DNA of 27,010 bases from an uncultured Verrucomicrobiales bacterium (GCA_937893015.1 CALBJX010000019.1:1-27010); one strand, 5' to 3'. Positions 13,022 through 21,884 are shown, numbered from the stretch's first letter. The notes: a model not told the origin generated them from the letters alone. Program-made: numbers and translations.

Positions 13022-15799
13022 ATGAAAGCCTCTCTGTCCCTGCTTCTGCTTCTTTCCGCTCTCAGCACCGCTATGGCGGACGTCAGTACGGCGAACCGCA
13101 CGCTGCTCTTCAACGATGATTTCACCGAGCTCTCTGCCTCGCAGGACGGCAATGGTACGCAGTGGAACTACATCGATTACGTGAGCTGGGACAATGTCAA
13201 CGCCCGCAATTGGCGCACCTACCAGTCCAATGACCCGTCCCTGACGGAAATTCGTACGGAGGGCGATACGAGTTTCGTCTCTCTATGGGGCAAGAAAGGC
13301 GATTACCATACGGAAAACACCTCTACATCCAACAACGACAAGGTAGTGGGCAAGGATGTGTATGCCTGCGGTGGGCTCTTCACCCAAAAGACCTTCACTT
13401 TCCAATACGGCTATGTGGAGGCTCGCGCACGCTTCGACTGCGTGCAGGGCTGCTGGCCCGCTATCTGGCTGTTGCCCGCAGCCGGTGCCAATTGGCCGAA
13501 CAACGGTGAAATTGACATTCTGGAGCATCTCAACAGCGAAACCATCGCCTACCAGACCCTGCACTTCTTTGCCAATAACGGCACGTCGGATGCCTCCGCC
13601 GGGCTTCAGGGAAAGATTACGGGCGAGCTCACGGGCTGGCACACCTACGGCATGGAATGGACGGAGAACGCCATCACCTTCTATGTGGACGGCACCAAGA
13701 CGGGCACCATCACGGGCGATGCCTACACCAACTGGCCTTTCGACCGCGAGAACAATGAGTTCTACCTGATGATTGACCAGCAAATCGGCGGCAACTGGGT
13801 GGAAGGCACCAAGGGCATTGATGATAAGACCCTGAGCGAGCGGGGTGCCGCGCTGGATATCGACTACATCCGCGTGTACTCCGCCGAAAGCACCGATTCC
13901 AACATCTGGAAGAACGGCACGGCTTCATGGACGGCAGGCACGCTGCTCGATGACGGTCGAGCGTGGCAGGATGGTGCCAACATCAACTTCGTCGGCACCA
14001 AGGGCGAGATTGCCGTGGGCTCCGTGACCGGCAGCTACATCAACGCCAAGAACGGCGCTCAGCTGCGCCTCAACGGCGGCACCATCACCACCGCTGCGGG
14101 CGGGCTGCATATCGCGGGTGAAGCCGGCACCAAGCTCACCATCGGCAGTAATATCTCCAACACGAACGGCATCACCATCTCAGGTGCTCTCACCGCGCAG
14201 CTGGAACTGGCGGGCACCGTAAGCGGCGAGGGCAGCGTGATGCTGGAATCCGGCAACACGCTTGTCTCGGGCACGCTGAGCACCGCGCTGCTCTCCCTGA
14301 AGGGGGATGCCGCCGCCACCGTCTCCACCCCCGGGGCGCATCTGAATGTAAGCGGCACCCTGAATGCCACGAGCCTGGAAACCGCCGCCAACACATGGCT
14401 TTCCCCCGTCCACCTGATGGTGGAAAACGGCGGTCGTGCCACCATCGGCACAGTGAAGGGGCTCACCGTCAACGGCAAAGTCGGGCAAATCTACCTCGCC
14501 GCGCAGGAAAGCGGCACCCTTTCCGTCGGCACGCTCAGCAATGCGGGTGGTGTGGTGAACATCAACGCGACAGCCGCCGACACCGGCCGCGTCACGATTT
14601 CCGAAGCCGCCGACTTCTACCAAATCAACCTTTCCCACGGCGAGCTGGATGTGACAGGGGCCACCCTCACGACTAACGAGAAAATCCACCTCAAGGGCGG
14701 CACCCTGCTCTGGGACGGCGCACTGAACGACAGCAAGCTCTCCTACGAGGGCGGTGCCGTGCGCCTCACGAGTCTCCCGAGCGGCGACCTCACCCTCGCG
14801 GGCAAGCAGAAGGCGGAGCTCAACTATGTGTTGGAAAACAGCAACACGGGTAATATAACCGTTGCATCCGGCACCGGTCTGACGATTCTTTCTCAAAGCA
14901 CTAACGGCAACGGCAATTACACCAAGACCATCACCGTGCAGGAGGGCGGCACCCTCGTCCTCCGCGGGGACACATCAAATGCCACCCGAGTGTTGGCTGT
15001 CGGTGCCGAAGGCAGCATCGTCAACAACGGGTTGGTCATCGTAGACAACAGCAACACCTCAAGCGGCACCAAATGGGTCAACAGCATGAGCGGCAAGGGC
15101 TCCGTAAAGGTAGAATGCGGTCAGGTTCGTCTCGGTATGACGAAAGCGGATTTCACAGGTTCCGTGGAAGTCTCCCATGGAGGAAGTGCCACCATTGCCG
15201 GAGCAGCCAAGATTTTTGATACGCTTGCAGTCCTCGACGGCAACATGGAAATCATCACGGGCGGTCAGCTCACGGCCAAGGAACTGCATGTCGCGGCGGA
15301 TGGGACGCTCACCGCCACGGCGAATTCTGCGGAAGCCACGCTCACCATCAGCGGGCTGGTGAACGCCGTCAACGGCAGCCACCTGAATGCCGACCTCGTG
15401 CTGGCGGGCGGGGCGGTCTTCAATGTCAGCGGCTCGGGCGCGGCGGGCAGCGGTCTCATCATGGGCAGCAGCATCACGCTCTCGGACAAGGTGGTGCTCG
15501 GCGGCGATGTGGTGCACGGTCTCGCCAATGGTGCCACGTCCTATGTGCTGGCCAGCAGCATGGACGGATTCATCGCTAACGGCATCACATGGGCGGACGG
15601 CGATACAGGCAGCGCGGCGGATTATTTCACCCTCGCTTCTGCCGACACGGGGCTGATTTCCCTCTCCGATTACACGCTGGGCTACACTGGCACTGACGGC
15701 AACGGCGTGCTGACGCTCGCCCTCACCGCCCCCGAACCCGCTACGGCAACGCTCTCCTTGCTCGCGCTCGCGGCTCTCGCAGCCCGTCGCCGCCGCTGA
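13022..15799 (+). CDS. Secreted GH16 glycoside hydrolase with beta-strand repeat region and PEP-CTERM signal
   Basis: The 925-residue protein opens with a Sec signal peptide (MKASLSLLLLLSALSTAMA). Residues about 25-290 form a GH16 domain with the catalytic GEIDILEH motif (Glu163, Asp165, Glu168), the longer ExDxxE form of the laminarinase/endo-beta-galactosidase branch, plus FQYGYVEARARF and WPAIWLLPA. About 600 residues of Gly/Asn/Thr-rich beta-strand repeats follow, like autotransporter passengers, but there is no barrel. The end is a PEP-CTERM signal: APEPATATLSLLALAALAA then Arg4. Such signals are cut and anchored by exosortase-type systems in the envelope. GH16 enzymes of gut Verrucomicrobiota can cut mucin O-glycans, which makes that substrate possible but not shown. 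Three small membrane-protein genes follow 12 nt downstream. Confidence 0.88.
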   Translation: MKASLSLLLLLSALSTAMADVSTANRTLLFNDDFTELSASQDGNGTQWNYIDYVSWDNVNARNWRTYQSNDPSLTEIRTEGDTSFVSLWGKKGDYHTENTSTSNNDKVVGKDVYACGGLFTQKTFTFQYGYVEARARFDCVQGCWPAIWLLPAAGANWPNNGEIDILEHLNSETIAYQTLHFFANNGTSDASAGLQGKITGELTGWHTYGMEWTENAITFYVDGTKTGTITGDAYTNWPFDRENNEFYLMIDQQIGGNWVEGTKGIDDKTLSERGAALDIDYIRVYSAESTDSNIWKNGTASWTAGTLLDDGRAWQDGANINFVGTKGEIAVGSVTGSYINAKNGAQLRLNGGTITTAAGGLHIAGEAGTKLTIGSNISNTNGITISGALTAQLELAGTVSGEGSVMLESGNTLVSGTLSTALLSLKGDAAATVSTPGAHLNVSGTLNATSLETAANTWLSPVHLMVENGGRATIGTVKGLTVNGKVGQIYLAAQESGTLSVGTLSNAGGVVNINATAADTGRVTISEAADFYQINLSHGELDVTGATLTTNEKIHLKGGTLLWDGALNDSKLSYEGGAVRLTSLPSGDLTLAGKQKAELNYVLENSNTGNITVASGTGLTILSQSTNGNGNYTKTITVQEGGTLVLRGDTSNATRVLAVGAEGSIVNNGLVIVDNSNTSSGTKWVNSMSGKGSVKVECGQVRLGMTKADFTGSVEVSHGGSATIAGAAKIFDTLAVLDGNMEIITGGQLTAKELHVAADGTLTATANSAEATLTISGLVNAVNGSHLNADLVLAGGAVFNVSGSGAAGSGLIMGSSITLSDKVVLGGDVVHGLANGATSYVLASSMDGFIANGITWADGDTGSAADYFTLASADTGLISLSDYTLGYTGTDGNGVLTLALTAPEPATATLSLLALAALAARRRR

Positions 15800-15811
15800 T
15801 ATCATCTCATC

Positions 15812-16078
15812 ATGGACAATCTTTCCGACCCTCTGCCGCAAGGAACGAATCAGCAGCCGGACAATCACCTGACGGAGGCAATTCTCGTCGCCATGTTCTG
15901 CTGCATCCCGCTCGGTGTGGTGGGTATCTGCAAGGCATGCGCGGTGGATACTCTCTTAGCAGCGGGACAGAAGGAAGCAGCGAAGAAAGCCTCCGAAGAT
16001 GCATGGCATTACACGCTCTGGGGCTTCATCCTCGGCGTGGTGTTCTGGCTCGCCGCCTATACCTTGCACCAACATTAA
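15812..16078 (+). CDS. CD225/dispanin-family small membrane protein
   Basis: The 88-residue protein has two membrane segments: AILVAMFCCIPLGVVGIC (about 24-41) and YTLWGFILGVVFWLAAYTL near the C terminus. Between them, CKACAVDTLLAAGQKEAAKKAS matches the CD225 pattern of a short loop with a Lys and an Ala-rich helix. CD225 proteins occur in bacteria with unknown function and in animals as IFITM proteins. It begins 12 nt after the GH16 gene and 4 nt before the DUF2752 gene, so all are probably one transcript. The C-terminal domain of the gene at 16512 is a paralogue. No Shine-Dalgarno sequence is present. Confidence 0.8.
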   Translation: MDNLSDPLPQGTNQQPDNHLTEAILVAMFCCIPLGVVGICKACAVDTLLAAGQKEAAKKASEDAWHYTLWGFILGVVFWLAAYTLHQH

Positions 16079-16082
16079 GCCT

Positions 16083-16505
16083 ATGTCCGAGGAGCGCCCT
16101 TCCCCATGGCATCCGCATGCCGTCCTGCGCCTGAGCGCGGCACTCCTCATTCTGCTTGCGGGGGCGATGCTCCTCTCCCGCTACGCCGCGCCGCTCAGCG
16201 AGTGGGTGGGGATTCTCTCCCCCGGTTGTCTCTTTCACAGGCTCACGGGCATCAAATGCCCCGGTTGCGGCGGCACGCGCGCCCTGCAAGCCTTGCTGAA
16301 CGGCGAAGCGCCAGCCGCGCTGCGTTATAATTTCTTCTGGCTGCCGACCGCCTTCATTCTCGCGCAGGAAGGGGTGCGGCGTCTCTGCTGCACCGACGGC
16401 TTCCGCGCCACCCGCTACTTCCGTTGCATCTACCTCCCTTCCCTGAAACTCTACGCCTCAGCGGTGGTTCTTTGGTTCATCGCCCGCAACATCTTTGATT
16501 GGTAA
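16083..16505 (+). CDS. DUF2752-family membrane protein
   Basis: The 140-residue protein has a hydrophobic N-terminal helix (about 15-32), the diagnostic DUF2752 segment CLFHRLTGIKCPGCGGTRA, a second hydrophobic region (NFFWLPTAFILAQ) and a C-terminal helix (LYASAVVLWFIARNIF). The CPxCGG pattern could bind metal or be redox active, but no function is established for the family. The ATG at 16083 is chosen because it begins 4 nt after the previous stop, and the open frame before it is CD225 coding sequence read in another phase. DUF2752 genes are commonly found near CD225 or TM2-domain genes, as here on both sides. Confidence 0.8.
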   Translation: MSEERPSPWHPHAVLRLSAALLILLAGAMLLSRYAAPLSEWVGILSPGCLFHRLTGIKCPGCGGTRALQALLNGEAPAALRYNFFWLPTAFILAQEGVRRLCCTDGFRATRYFRCIYLPSLKLYASAVVLWFIARNIFDW

Positions 16506-16511
16506 TTGATT

Positions 16512-16967
16512 ATGAACGACTCCTATTATTATCAGAACAGCGACGGTCAGGCAACCGGGCCCGTGAGTCTCGATGAGCTGCGGCAGTTCCTGCACGGCGG
16601 CACCATCACCCCCGACACCTTGGTCTGGAAAGAGGGGGCACCGGACTGGCAGCCGTTGCGACTCGCCCTTGTGAACGAGACCCCGCCTGTTCCCTCGCTG
16701 TCGCAGCAGCGCCCGCCCATGCCCGACACGCACCTTCTCGCTTCCATCCTCGTCACCCTCTTCTGCTGCATGCCCTTGGGCATCGTCGCCATCATCAAAT
16801 CCGCACAGGTGGAGTCCCTGTACTACAAAGGGCTCTACGCAGAAGCGCAACGCGCGTCCGCAGAAGCCGCCCGCTGGGGCATGTGGGGATTCTTCAGCGT
16901 CATGATACCCCTCGCCAGTTACGCGCTCTTCGTGCTCATCGCCCTGCTGATGGGAACTCGTTTCTGA
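16512..16967 (+). CDS. GYF_2 domain + CD225 domain membrane protein
   Basis: The 151-residue protein starts with a GYF_2 domain (YYYQNSDGQATGPVSLDELR ... WKEGAPDWQPL, about residues 5-50), a small cytoplasmic fold thought to bind proline-rich peptides. A short Pro-rich linker (about 56-72) is followed by a CD225 domain with two membrane helices: SILVTLFCCMPLGIVAII (about 77-94), then a loop with KSAQVESLYYKGLYAEAQ and a final helix ending SYALFVLIALLMG. The CD225 part is clearly related to the gene at 15812. It begins 6 nt after the DUF2752 gene and is the last gene before a weak hairpin. Function is unknown. Confidence 0.85.
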   Translation: MNDSYYYQNSDGQATGPVSLDELRQFLHGGTITPDTLVWKEGAPDWQPLRLALVNETPPVPSLSQQRPPMPDTHLLASILVTLFCCMPLGIVAIIKSAQVESLYYKGLYAEAQRASAEAARWGMWGFFSVMIPLASYALFVLIALLMGTRF

Positions 16968-16994
16968 AGATCCATCTTCGCTGATAGCGTTTTT
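16966..16994 (+). terminator. Possible weak terminator
   Basis: Two small hairpins (16966-16970 with 16975-16979, and 16979-16982 with 16986-16989) are followed by five T residues. The stems are short, so this is tentative. Confidence 0.3.
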
Positions 16995-17029
16995 CCGCTT
17001 TTCCTTCTTTTCTTTCCGGCCTGCTTTGG

Positions 17030-17035
17030 TACAAT
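17030..17035 (+). promoter_or_regulatory. Probable -10 element of the cation/proton antiporter gene
   Basis: TACAAT (17030-17035) ends 12 nt before the ATG at 17048. No good -35 is visible in the T-rich sequence upstream. The leader would be about 5 nt. Confidence 0.4.
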
Positions 17036-17047
17036 AGCCGCAAGCGT

Positions 17048-18769
17048 ATGATTTTCACCTTAGCCATCGGTCTCACACTGGCGCTGATCCTCGGTGTTCT
17101 GGCGCAGAAATTGCAGCTTTCCCCGCTCGTCGGCTATCTGGCGGCCGGCATCATTGCAGCGCAGCCATGGTGGGGGATGCCCATCGACCAGCACATGGTG
17201 GAGGAATTCTCCCACATCGGCGTGGTGTTGCTGCTCTTCGGCGTGGGTCTGCAATTCCACTTCAAGGATTTGTTGGCGGTGCAGAAAGTCGCTGTGCCGG
17301 GGGCGGGCGTGTGCATCCCCCTCATGGCGCTGGGCGGCATGCTGATGTTCCGCTTCCTTGGCATGGGGGAGCACGGCTGGCTCAACGGCCTCATGTACGG
17401 CCTCTGCATCTGCGTGTCTTCCACCGTGGTGCTCACGCGCGTGCTCTCCGACAACAAGGTCTTCCAGACACCTGCGGGCCACACCGCCCTCGGCTGGCTG
17501 GTGGTGGAGGATATTTTCACGATTATCCTGCTGGTGCTGCTGCCCGCCGTGTTCAGCGGCGAATCTCTGGGCATGGCGCTGCTGCTCATGGGGGTGAAGC
17601 TCGCGGCCCTCATCGTCGTGGTCGCCCTCATCGGCGGCAAGGTCATCGGCAAGGTGCTCACCTACGTCTCCCGCAGCGCAAGCGGAGAGCTCTTCACGCT
17701 GGCCGTGCTGGTCTGTGCGCTGGGCATCGCCGTGCTCTCCGCCTATGTCTTCAACGCCTCCATGGAGTTCGGAGCCTTCCTCTCCGGCATGGTGGTGGGG
17801 CAGAGCAAGTTCGCCAACCGCGCCGCCAGCGACGCCCTGCCCATGCGAGATGCCTTCGCCGTCCTCTTCTTCGTGTCCGTGGGGCTGGGCTTCGATGTCT
17901 CGGGGCTCATCACCCACTGGCCGCTCGCACTGGGCACCCTCCTGCTCTGCCTCTTCCTGAAACCCCTTGCCGCCTTCCTCATGGTGCGGCTCACGGGCAA
18001 GCCGATGCGCCTCGCCCTGCTGGTCTGCGGCTCGCTTTCGCAAATCGGTGAATTTTCCTTCATTCTTGCCACGCTCATCGCGGGCACCTACAAGATGCTG
18101 CCCGCCGAGGCCGCCAATGTCATCACGGGTGTGGCTATCGTCTCCATCGTGCTCAACGCCGCGCTCTACCGCTTTGTTCCGCGCACGGCGGATGCGTTGG
18201 AGAAGCACGGCATCGGGCTGCCGCCCGTGGATGATACCACGCGCATCCCCGCCGTTACGGAGTCGCGCGACCGCATCGTCATCGTCGGCTTCGGTCCCAC
18301 GGGCGAGCTGATTTACAGCACACTCAAATCCTTCGACCTCGACATGGTGGTGCTGGAGATGAACATCGACACCGTGAACCGCCTCACCAAGGACGGCATT
18401 ACCGCCCTGCACGGCGATGCACGCTCCCGCACCATCCTGAAAGCCGCGGGCTGCGAGAAGGCCAAGGGCATCATCGTCACAGCCCCCGCCGCGCCGGCGC
18501 AGCAAATTGCGCAGGCTGCCCGCGCCCTGAACCCGAGCATCCATGTGATGGTGCATACCACCTACATCCGCAACGCTCAAACGCTCATGAAAGAGGGCGC
18601 ACAAGCCGTCTACTCGGGCGAAGCGGAAGTCGCCTTCGCCATGACCTCCCATGTGCTCCGCTCCCTCGGCGCCACGGAGGAACAGGTGCAGCAGACCCGA
18701 CGCGATGCCCGTCGCCGTTTCTTCGGCGAGCTGAAAGCGGAAATCGGCCGTGTCCCCGAAAAACGTTGA
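17048..18769 (+). CDS. CPA2-family monovalent cation:proton antiporter with RCK/TrkA-N domain (YbaL/KefB-like)
   Basis: The 573-residue inner-membrane protein has about 12 hydrophobic helices over residues 1-390, then an RCK/TrkA-N Rossmann domain starting at RIVIVGFGPTGEL (GFGPTG at 414-419). The opening LALILGVLAQKLQLSPLVGYLAAG and the stretch HIGVVLLLFGVGLQFHFKDL are typical of the YbaL/KefB branch. Such carriers exchange K+ or Na+ for protons and are gated by nucleotides or glutathione adducts at the RCK domain. YbaL-like is the best fit by N-terminal resemblance and length, but the ion cannot be decided. A short basic tail follows the RCK fold. A small membrane-protein gene starts 19 nt downstream. 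Confidence 0.9.
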   Translation: MIFTLAIGLTLALILGVLAQKLQLSPLVGYLAAGIIAAQPWWGMPIDQHMVEEFSHIGVVLLLFGVGLQFHFKDLLAVQKVAVPGAGVCIPLMALGGMLMFRFLGMGEHGWLNGLMYGLCICVSSTVVLTRVLSDNKVFQTPAGHTALGWLVVEDIFTIILLVLLPAVFSGESLGMALLLMGVKLAALIVVVALIGGKVIGKVLTYVSRSASGELFTLAVLVCALGIAVLSAYVFNASMEFGAFLSGMVVGQSKFANRAASDALPMRDAFAVLFFVSVGLGFDVSGLITHWPLALGTLLLCLFLKPLAAFLMVRLTGKPMRLALLVCGSLSQIGEFSFILATLIAGTYKMLPAEAANVITGVAIVSIVLNAALYRFVPRTADALEKHGIGLPPVDDTTRIPAVTESRDRIVIVGFGPTGELIYSTLKSFDLDMVVLEMNIDTVNRLTKDGITALHGDARSRTILKAAGCEKAKGIIVTAPAAPAQQIAQAARALNPSIHVMVHTTYIRNAQTLMKEGAQAVYSGEAEVAFAMTSHVLRSLGATEEQVQQTRRDARRRFFGELKAEIGRVPEKR

Positions 18770-18788
18770 TGATCACTGATTTTCCCCC

Positions 18789-19205
18789 ATGAACAAACTC
18801 CTGTCTCTTCTCCTCGCCCTCATCCTTCTCCTTCCTTCCGCCGACGCCAAGCCGGATTTTAACAAGATTCTCGGTAAACTTGCCGATGCCGGGGCTCAAG
18901 TGGCACAGCAAGCGGACGACGGCGCAGCGTTCGCACCCCTCGCCGTCGTACAGGCACAGCTGGATGACATCAAGGAAACCTACAAGGCTGAGGGGCGAGC
19001 CTATGCCCGCGAGCTGGGGGATATCATGATGGAACGCGCCATGGCCAACAAGAAGGTGGACAAGGCCGTCGATTCCGTCCGTGCGCTCTGCTGGGGTGTC
19101 GTCATCTACATCACCATCATCTCCTTCCTGCTCTTCGGTATGATGCTGCGCATCAATGCCATGTTGGGGCAAATCAAAAAAGTTGAGACTACACGCCATT
19201 CCTGA
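18789..19205 (+). CDS. Small exported membrane protein of unknown function
   Basis: The 138-residue protein matches no family I recognise. It has an N-terminal signal sequence (MNKLLSLLLALILLLPSADA), a helical charged middle (about 25-95) with a repeated Ala/Asp/Lys pattern, and one transmembrane segment near residues 98-118 (LCWGVVIYITIISFLLFGMM). A short basic tail follows. If the signal is cleaved, the middle part would lie in the periplasm. It follows the antiporter gene by 19 nt and probably shares its transcript. The next gene has its own strong promoter. No Shine-Dalgarno sequence is present. Confidence 0.7.
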   Translation: MNKLLSLLLALILLLPSADAKPDFNKILGKLADAGAQVAQQADDGAAFAPLAVVQAQLDDIKETYKAEGRAYARELGDIMMERAMANKKVDKAVDSVRALCWGVVIYITIISFLLFGMMLRINAMLGQIKKVETTRHS

Positions 19206-19238
19206 GTGCCGATGAGGGGCGGAAAACGTACTTTCTCT

Positions 19239-19267
19239 TTGACAGCGAGGCCTTCATCCGCTAGACT
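19239..19267 (+). promoter_or_regulatory. Promoter of the khpA-priA pair, leaderless type
   Basis: Consensus TTGACA (19239-19244), a 17-bp spacer and TAGACT (19262-19267) end 9 nt before the ATG at 19277. Transcription should begin within about 3 nt of the start codon. Confidence 0.75.
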
Positions 19268-19276
19268 GGGGGCACG

Positions 19277-19546
19277 ATGCAACAGATGATTGAATCAATC
19301 GGCAAATACCTGCTCGCGGCGGTGTCTCCCCTCATCAAGAGCCCGGAGACAGCGGAGCTGCGCGTGGCGCAAACGGAGGACGGCGAGGGCGTGCGCTTCC
19401 GCCTGTTGCTCGACCCCGGCGACGTGGCACGCGTCATCGGCCGCAACGGCATGACCGCCTCCGCCATCCGCTCGCTTGCCAAGGCGGCGGGCGAAAAGCA
19501 GGGCATCAAGGTCGTTGTCCACATTCTCTCCCGAGACGAAGCCTGA
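19277..19546 (+). CDS. khpA: KH-domain RNA-binding protein KhpA
   Basis: The 89-residue protein is the normal size of KhpA (formerly YlqC). It is a single KH domain of the KH_4 family. The RNA-binding GxxG loop is GRNG (residues 55-58) in ARVIGRNGMTASAIRSL, preceded by RFRLLLDPGD, as in relatives. In other bacteria KhpA binds many RNAs, often together with KhpB, and affects cell elongation and translation. No khpB is in the window. A strong promoter ends 9 nt before the ATG, so the mRNA should be leaderless. The priA gene follows after 22 nt and probably depends on the same promoter. Confidence 0.9.
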   Translation: MQQMIESIGKYLLAAVSPLIKSPETAELRVAQTEDGEGVRFRLLLDPGDVARVIGRNGMTASAIRSLAKAAGEKQGIKVVVHILSRDEA

Positions 19547-19568
19547 CGGAATAGCGATTCCCTGCACC

Positions 19569-21824
19569 ATGCAACAGGGTTTGTTCAGTGATGCGGCGTT
19601 GACGGGCGGCTTACAGGCCGCCCGCGTGCTCGTGGACGGGCTCAACGACATGGTGCTGGACTACGGCATTCCCGCGGGCATGGAGGGCGTGACGCGCGGC
19701 TCCCGCGTGGAGGTGCCGCTGCGCAACCGCTGCACCACGGGCACTGTGCTCGCCGTCAGCGCACCCGAGTTCGGCGGGCGGCTGAAAGTGCTCAACCGCC
19801 TCATCCACGACGAGCCCGTTGTTTCCCCCGCGCTCATGGACCTTGCGGAATGGGCGGCACGCTACTACGCCGTGCCCGTGGAGCAGATGATACGCTGCAT
19901 CGTCCCCGAGCCCGTGCGCAGCGAACGCCACGAGGAAAAGACACGCAAGGTCGTCATCCTGCAACAATGGCCCGATGACGATACGCTCAACAAGCTCAAC
20001 AAACGAGCCCCGCGCCAAGCGGGCATCCTGCGCTACCTGCATGCAAGCGAGACGAAGCGCGAACCGCTCGCGGACCTCGGCGGCAGCTCAGCCCTCGCTC
20101 CCTGCCGTGCGCTGGAGAAAGCTGGCTATGTCCGCATTGAGGAGGAGACCGTGCACCGCGACCCCGCCGCGGGCGAGAGCTTTGCCCCCAGCGCCCCGCT
20201 CACCCTCAACGAGGAGCAGGAAAACGCCCTGAAAGCGGTGCTCGCCGCCTGTGAGACCGCTGCGCCCAAGCCTCTTGTCATGCAGGGCGTGACCGGCAGC
20301 GGCAAGACGGAGGTCTACCTGCAAGCCGCGCAGCACGTGCTGGATGCGGGCAAAGGCGTGCTCATCCTCGTGCCGGAGATTTCCCTCACGCCGCAAACCA
20401 TGGCACGCTTCAAGAGCCGCTTTGCGGCCAGGGAAGGCTCTGTCGCCATTCTCCACAGCGCGATGAGCGACGGCGAACGCTTCGATGAGTGGCACGCCAT
20501 TCACCGAGGCAAGGCGCGTATCGCCATCGGCCCCCGCTCCGCCGTGTTCGCCCCCGTGCAGAATCTCGGGCTCATCATCGTGGACGAAGAGCACGATTCC
20601 TCCTACAAGCAGGAGAACAGCCCCCGCTACCACGGGCGCGACCTCGCCGTGCTGCGCGCTAAGCTGGAGGGGGCAATGGTCGTCCTCGGCAGCGCCACGC
20701 CCTCGTTGGAGACGATGTACAACGTGCAGACGGGCAAGTATGACTGCGTGCGCCTCGACCGCCGCGCGGACGGCCAACGTCTGCCCCTCACGCGCGTGCT
20801 GGATATGCGCTCCGAGCCCAAGGACAAGCGCAACCTCGGCATCCTGAGCGAGCGCCTGCGCGTCGCCATCGACGACCGACTGCGCGAGGGGCAGCAGGTG
20901 ATTCTGCTGCTCAACCGCCGCGGCTTCGCCCGCGCCCTGCAATGCCCCGACTGCGGCTACACGGCCAACTGCCCCGACTGCGCCGTGCCCATGACCTTCC
21001 ACGCCACGGAAAACCGCCTCATCTGCCACATCTGCGGCCACCGAGAGGTGGTGCCCAAGCGTTGCCCCGAATGCCACAGCGCGGGCATCCTGCTGGAGGG
21101 CTACGGCACGCAGAAGGTGGAGATGGTGTTGCGGCGTTGTTTCCCGCAGGCACGCCTGCAACGCGTGGATGCGGATGTCACCGCCCGCAAGAACGCCCTG
21201 CGCGACATCCTCGAGGATTTCCGCGCCCACCGCACGGACATTCTGCTCGGCACACAGATGATTTCCAAGGGCCTCGACTTCCCCGGCGTGACGCTGGTGG
21301 GTGTGCTCAATGCCGACCTCGGCCTCAGCGTGCCCGACCCCCGCGCCGCCGAACGCACCTTCCAATTGCTCACGCAGGTGGCGGGACGCGCCGGCCGCGG
21401 CGAGCTGGACGGCGAGGTCATCATCCAGACCTACAACCCGCAGGCGGACGCCATCCAATTTGCCCGCCGCCACGATACGGACGGCTTTGCGGAAGCCGAG
21501 CTCGCCCTGCGTCAGCAGATGCAGTTCCCGCCCTACTGCCACATGGCCGTGCTCACCATCCGTGCCGAGCAGGAGGAGCTGGCGCAGCTCTCCGTCGGCA
21601 CCCTCTACCGCCATTTGGAAAAAGCCCTGCCCCCGCAGGTGCTCATGAGCGAGCCCCTGCCCGCCCCCATTGCCAAGGCCTACGGCAAGTTCCGCTACCA
21701 AATCACCCTGCGCTCCCCCTCCGCCCGCGTCGTCTCCGACATCTGCTCGCGCGTCATCGCGGAGCAGCAGTTCGGCGATGAGATTGCCGTTTCGCTGGAT
21801 ATTGACGCCTACTCCTTCCTGTAA
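19569..21824 (+). CDS. priA: Primosomal protein N' (replication restart helicase PriA)
   Basis: The 751-residue protein is a 3'-to-5' superfamily 2 DNA helicase that reloads the replisome at stalled forks. The N-terminal DNA-binding region spans about 1-190. Walker A is GVTGSGKT (240-247), the motif II box is DEEH (339-342), followed by SYKQENSPRYHGRDL. Eight zinc-binding cysteines occur at 459, 462, 468, 471, 486, 489, 499 and 502. The C-terminal helicase motifs are ILLGTQMISKGLDFP and QVAGRAGRG. The start at 19569 (MQQGLFSD) gives a normal N terminus and lies 22 nt after khpA. A longer in-frame extension would overlap khpA and is not supported. No Shine-Dalgarno sequence is seen. Confidence 0.96.
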   Translation: MQQGLFSDAALTGGLQAARVLVDGLNDMVLDYGIPAGMEGVTRGSRVEVPLRNRCTTGTVLAVSAPEFGGRLKVLNRLIHDEPVVSPALMDLAEWAARYYAVPVEQMIRCIVPEPVRSERHEEKTRKVVILQQWPDDDTLNKLNKRAPRQAGILRYLHASETKREPLADLGGSSALAPCRALEKAGYVRIEEETVHRDPAAGESFAPSAPLTLNEEQENALKAVLAACETAAPKPLVMQGVTGSGKTEVYLQAAQHVLDAGKGVLILVPEISLTPQTMARFKSRFAAREGSVAILHSAMSDGERFDEWHAIHRGKARIAIGPRSAVFAPVQNLGLIIVDEEHDSSYKQENSPRYHGRDLAVLRAKLEGAMVVLGSATPSLETMYNVQTGKYDCVRLDRRADGQRLPLTRVLDMRSEPKDKRNLGILSERLRVAIDDRLREGQQVILLLNRRGFARALQCPDCGYTANCPDCAVPMTFHATENRLICHICGHREVVPKRCPECHSAGILLEGYGTQKVEMVLRRCFPQARLQRVDADVTARKNALRDILEDFRAHRTDILLGTQMISKGLDFPGVTLVGVLNADLGLSVPDPRAAERTFQLLTQVAGRAGRGELDGEVIIQTYNPQADAIQFARRHDTDGFAEAELALRQQMQFPPYCHMAVLTIRAEQEELAQLSVGTLYRHLEKALPPQVLMSEPLPAPIAKAYGKFRYQITLRSPSARVVSDICSRVIAEQQFGDEIAVSLDIDAYSFL

Positions 21825-21846
21825 GCGAAACAGACCCGCTTCCTGC

Positions 21847-21875
21847 TTGACTTTGTTGTGTCTTTTCCGTACTCT
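21847..21875 (+). promoter_or_regulatory. Promoter of the GtrA-like gene, leaderless type
   Basis: TTGACT (21847-21852), a 17-bp spacer and TACTCT (21870-21875) end 9 nt before the ATG at 21885. This supports 21885 over an in-frame ATG at 21858, which would lie inside the promoter. Confidence 0.65.
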
Positions 21876-21884
21876 GATGGCGTG

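Noticed and set aside
17060..18652. A 530-codon open frame on the minus strand opposite the antiporter gene
   Set aside because: Its His/Glu/Asp/Gly-rich translation is the expected complement of hydrophobic membrane codons.
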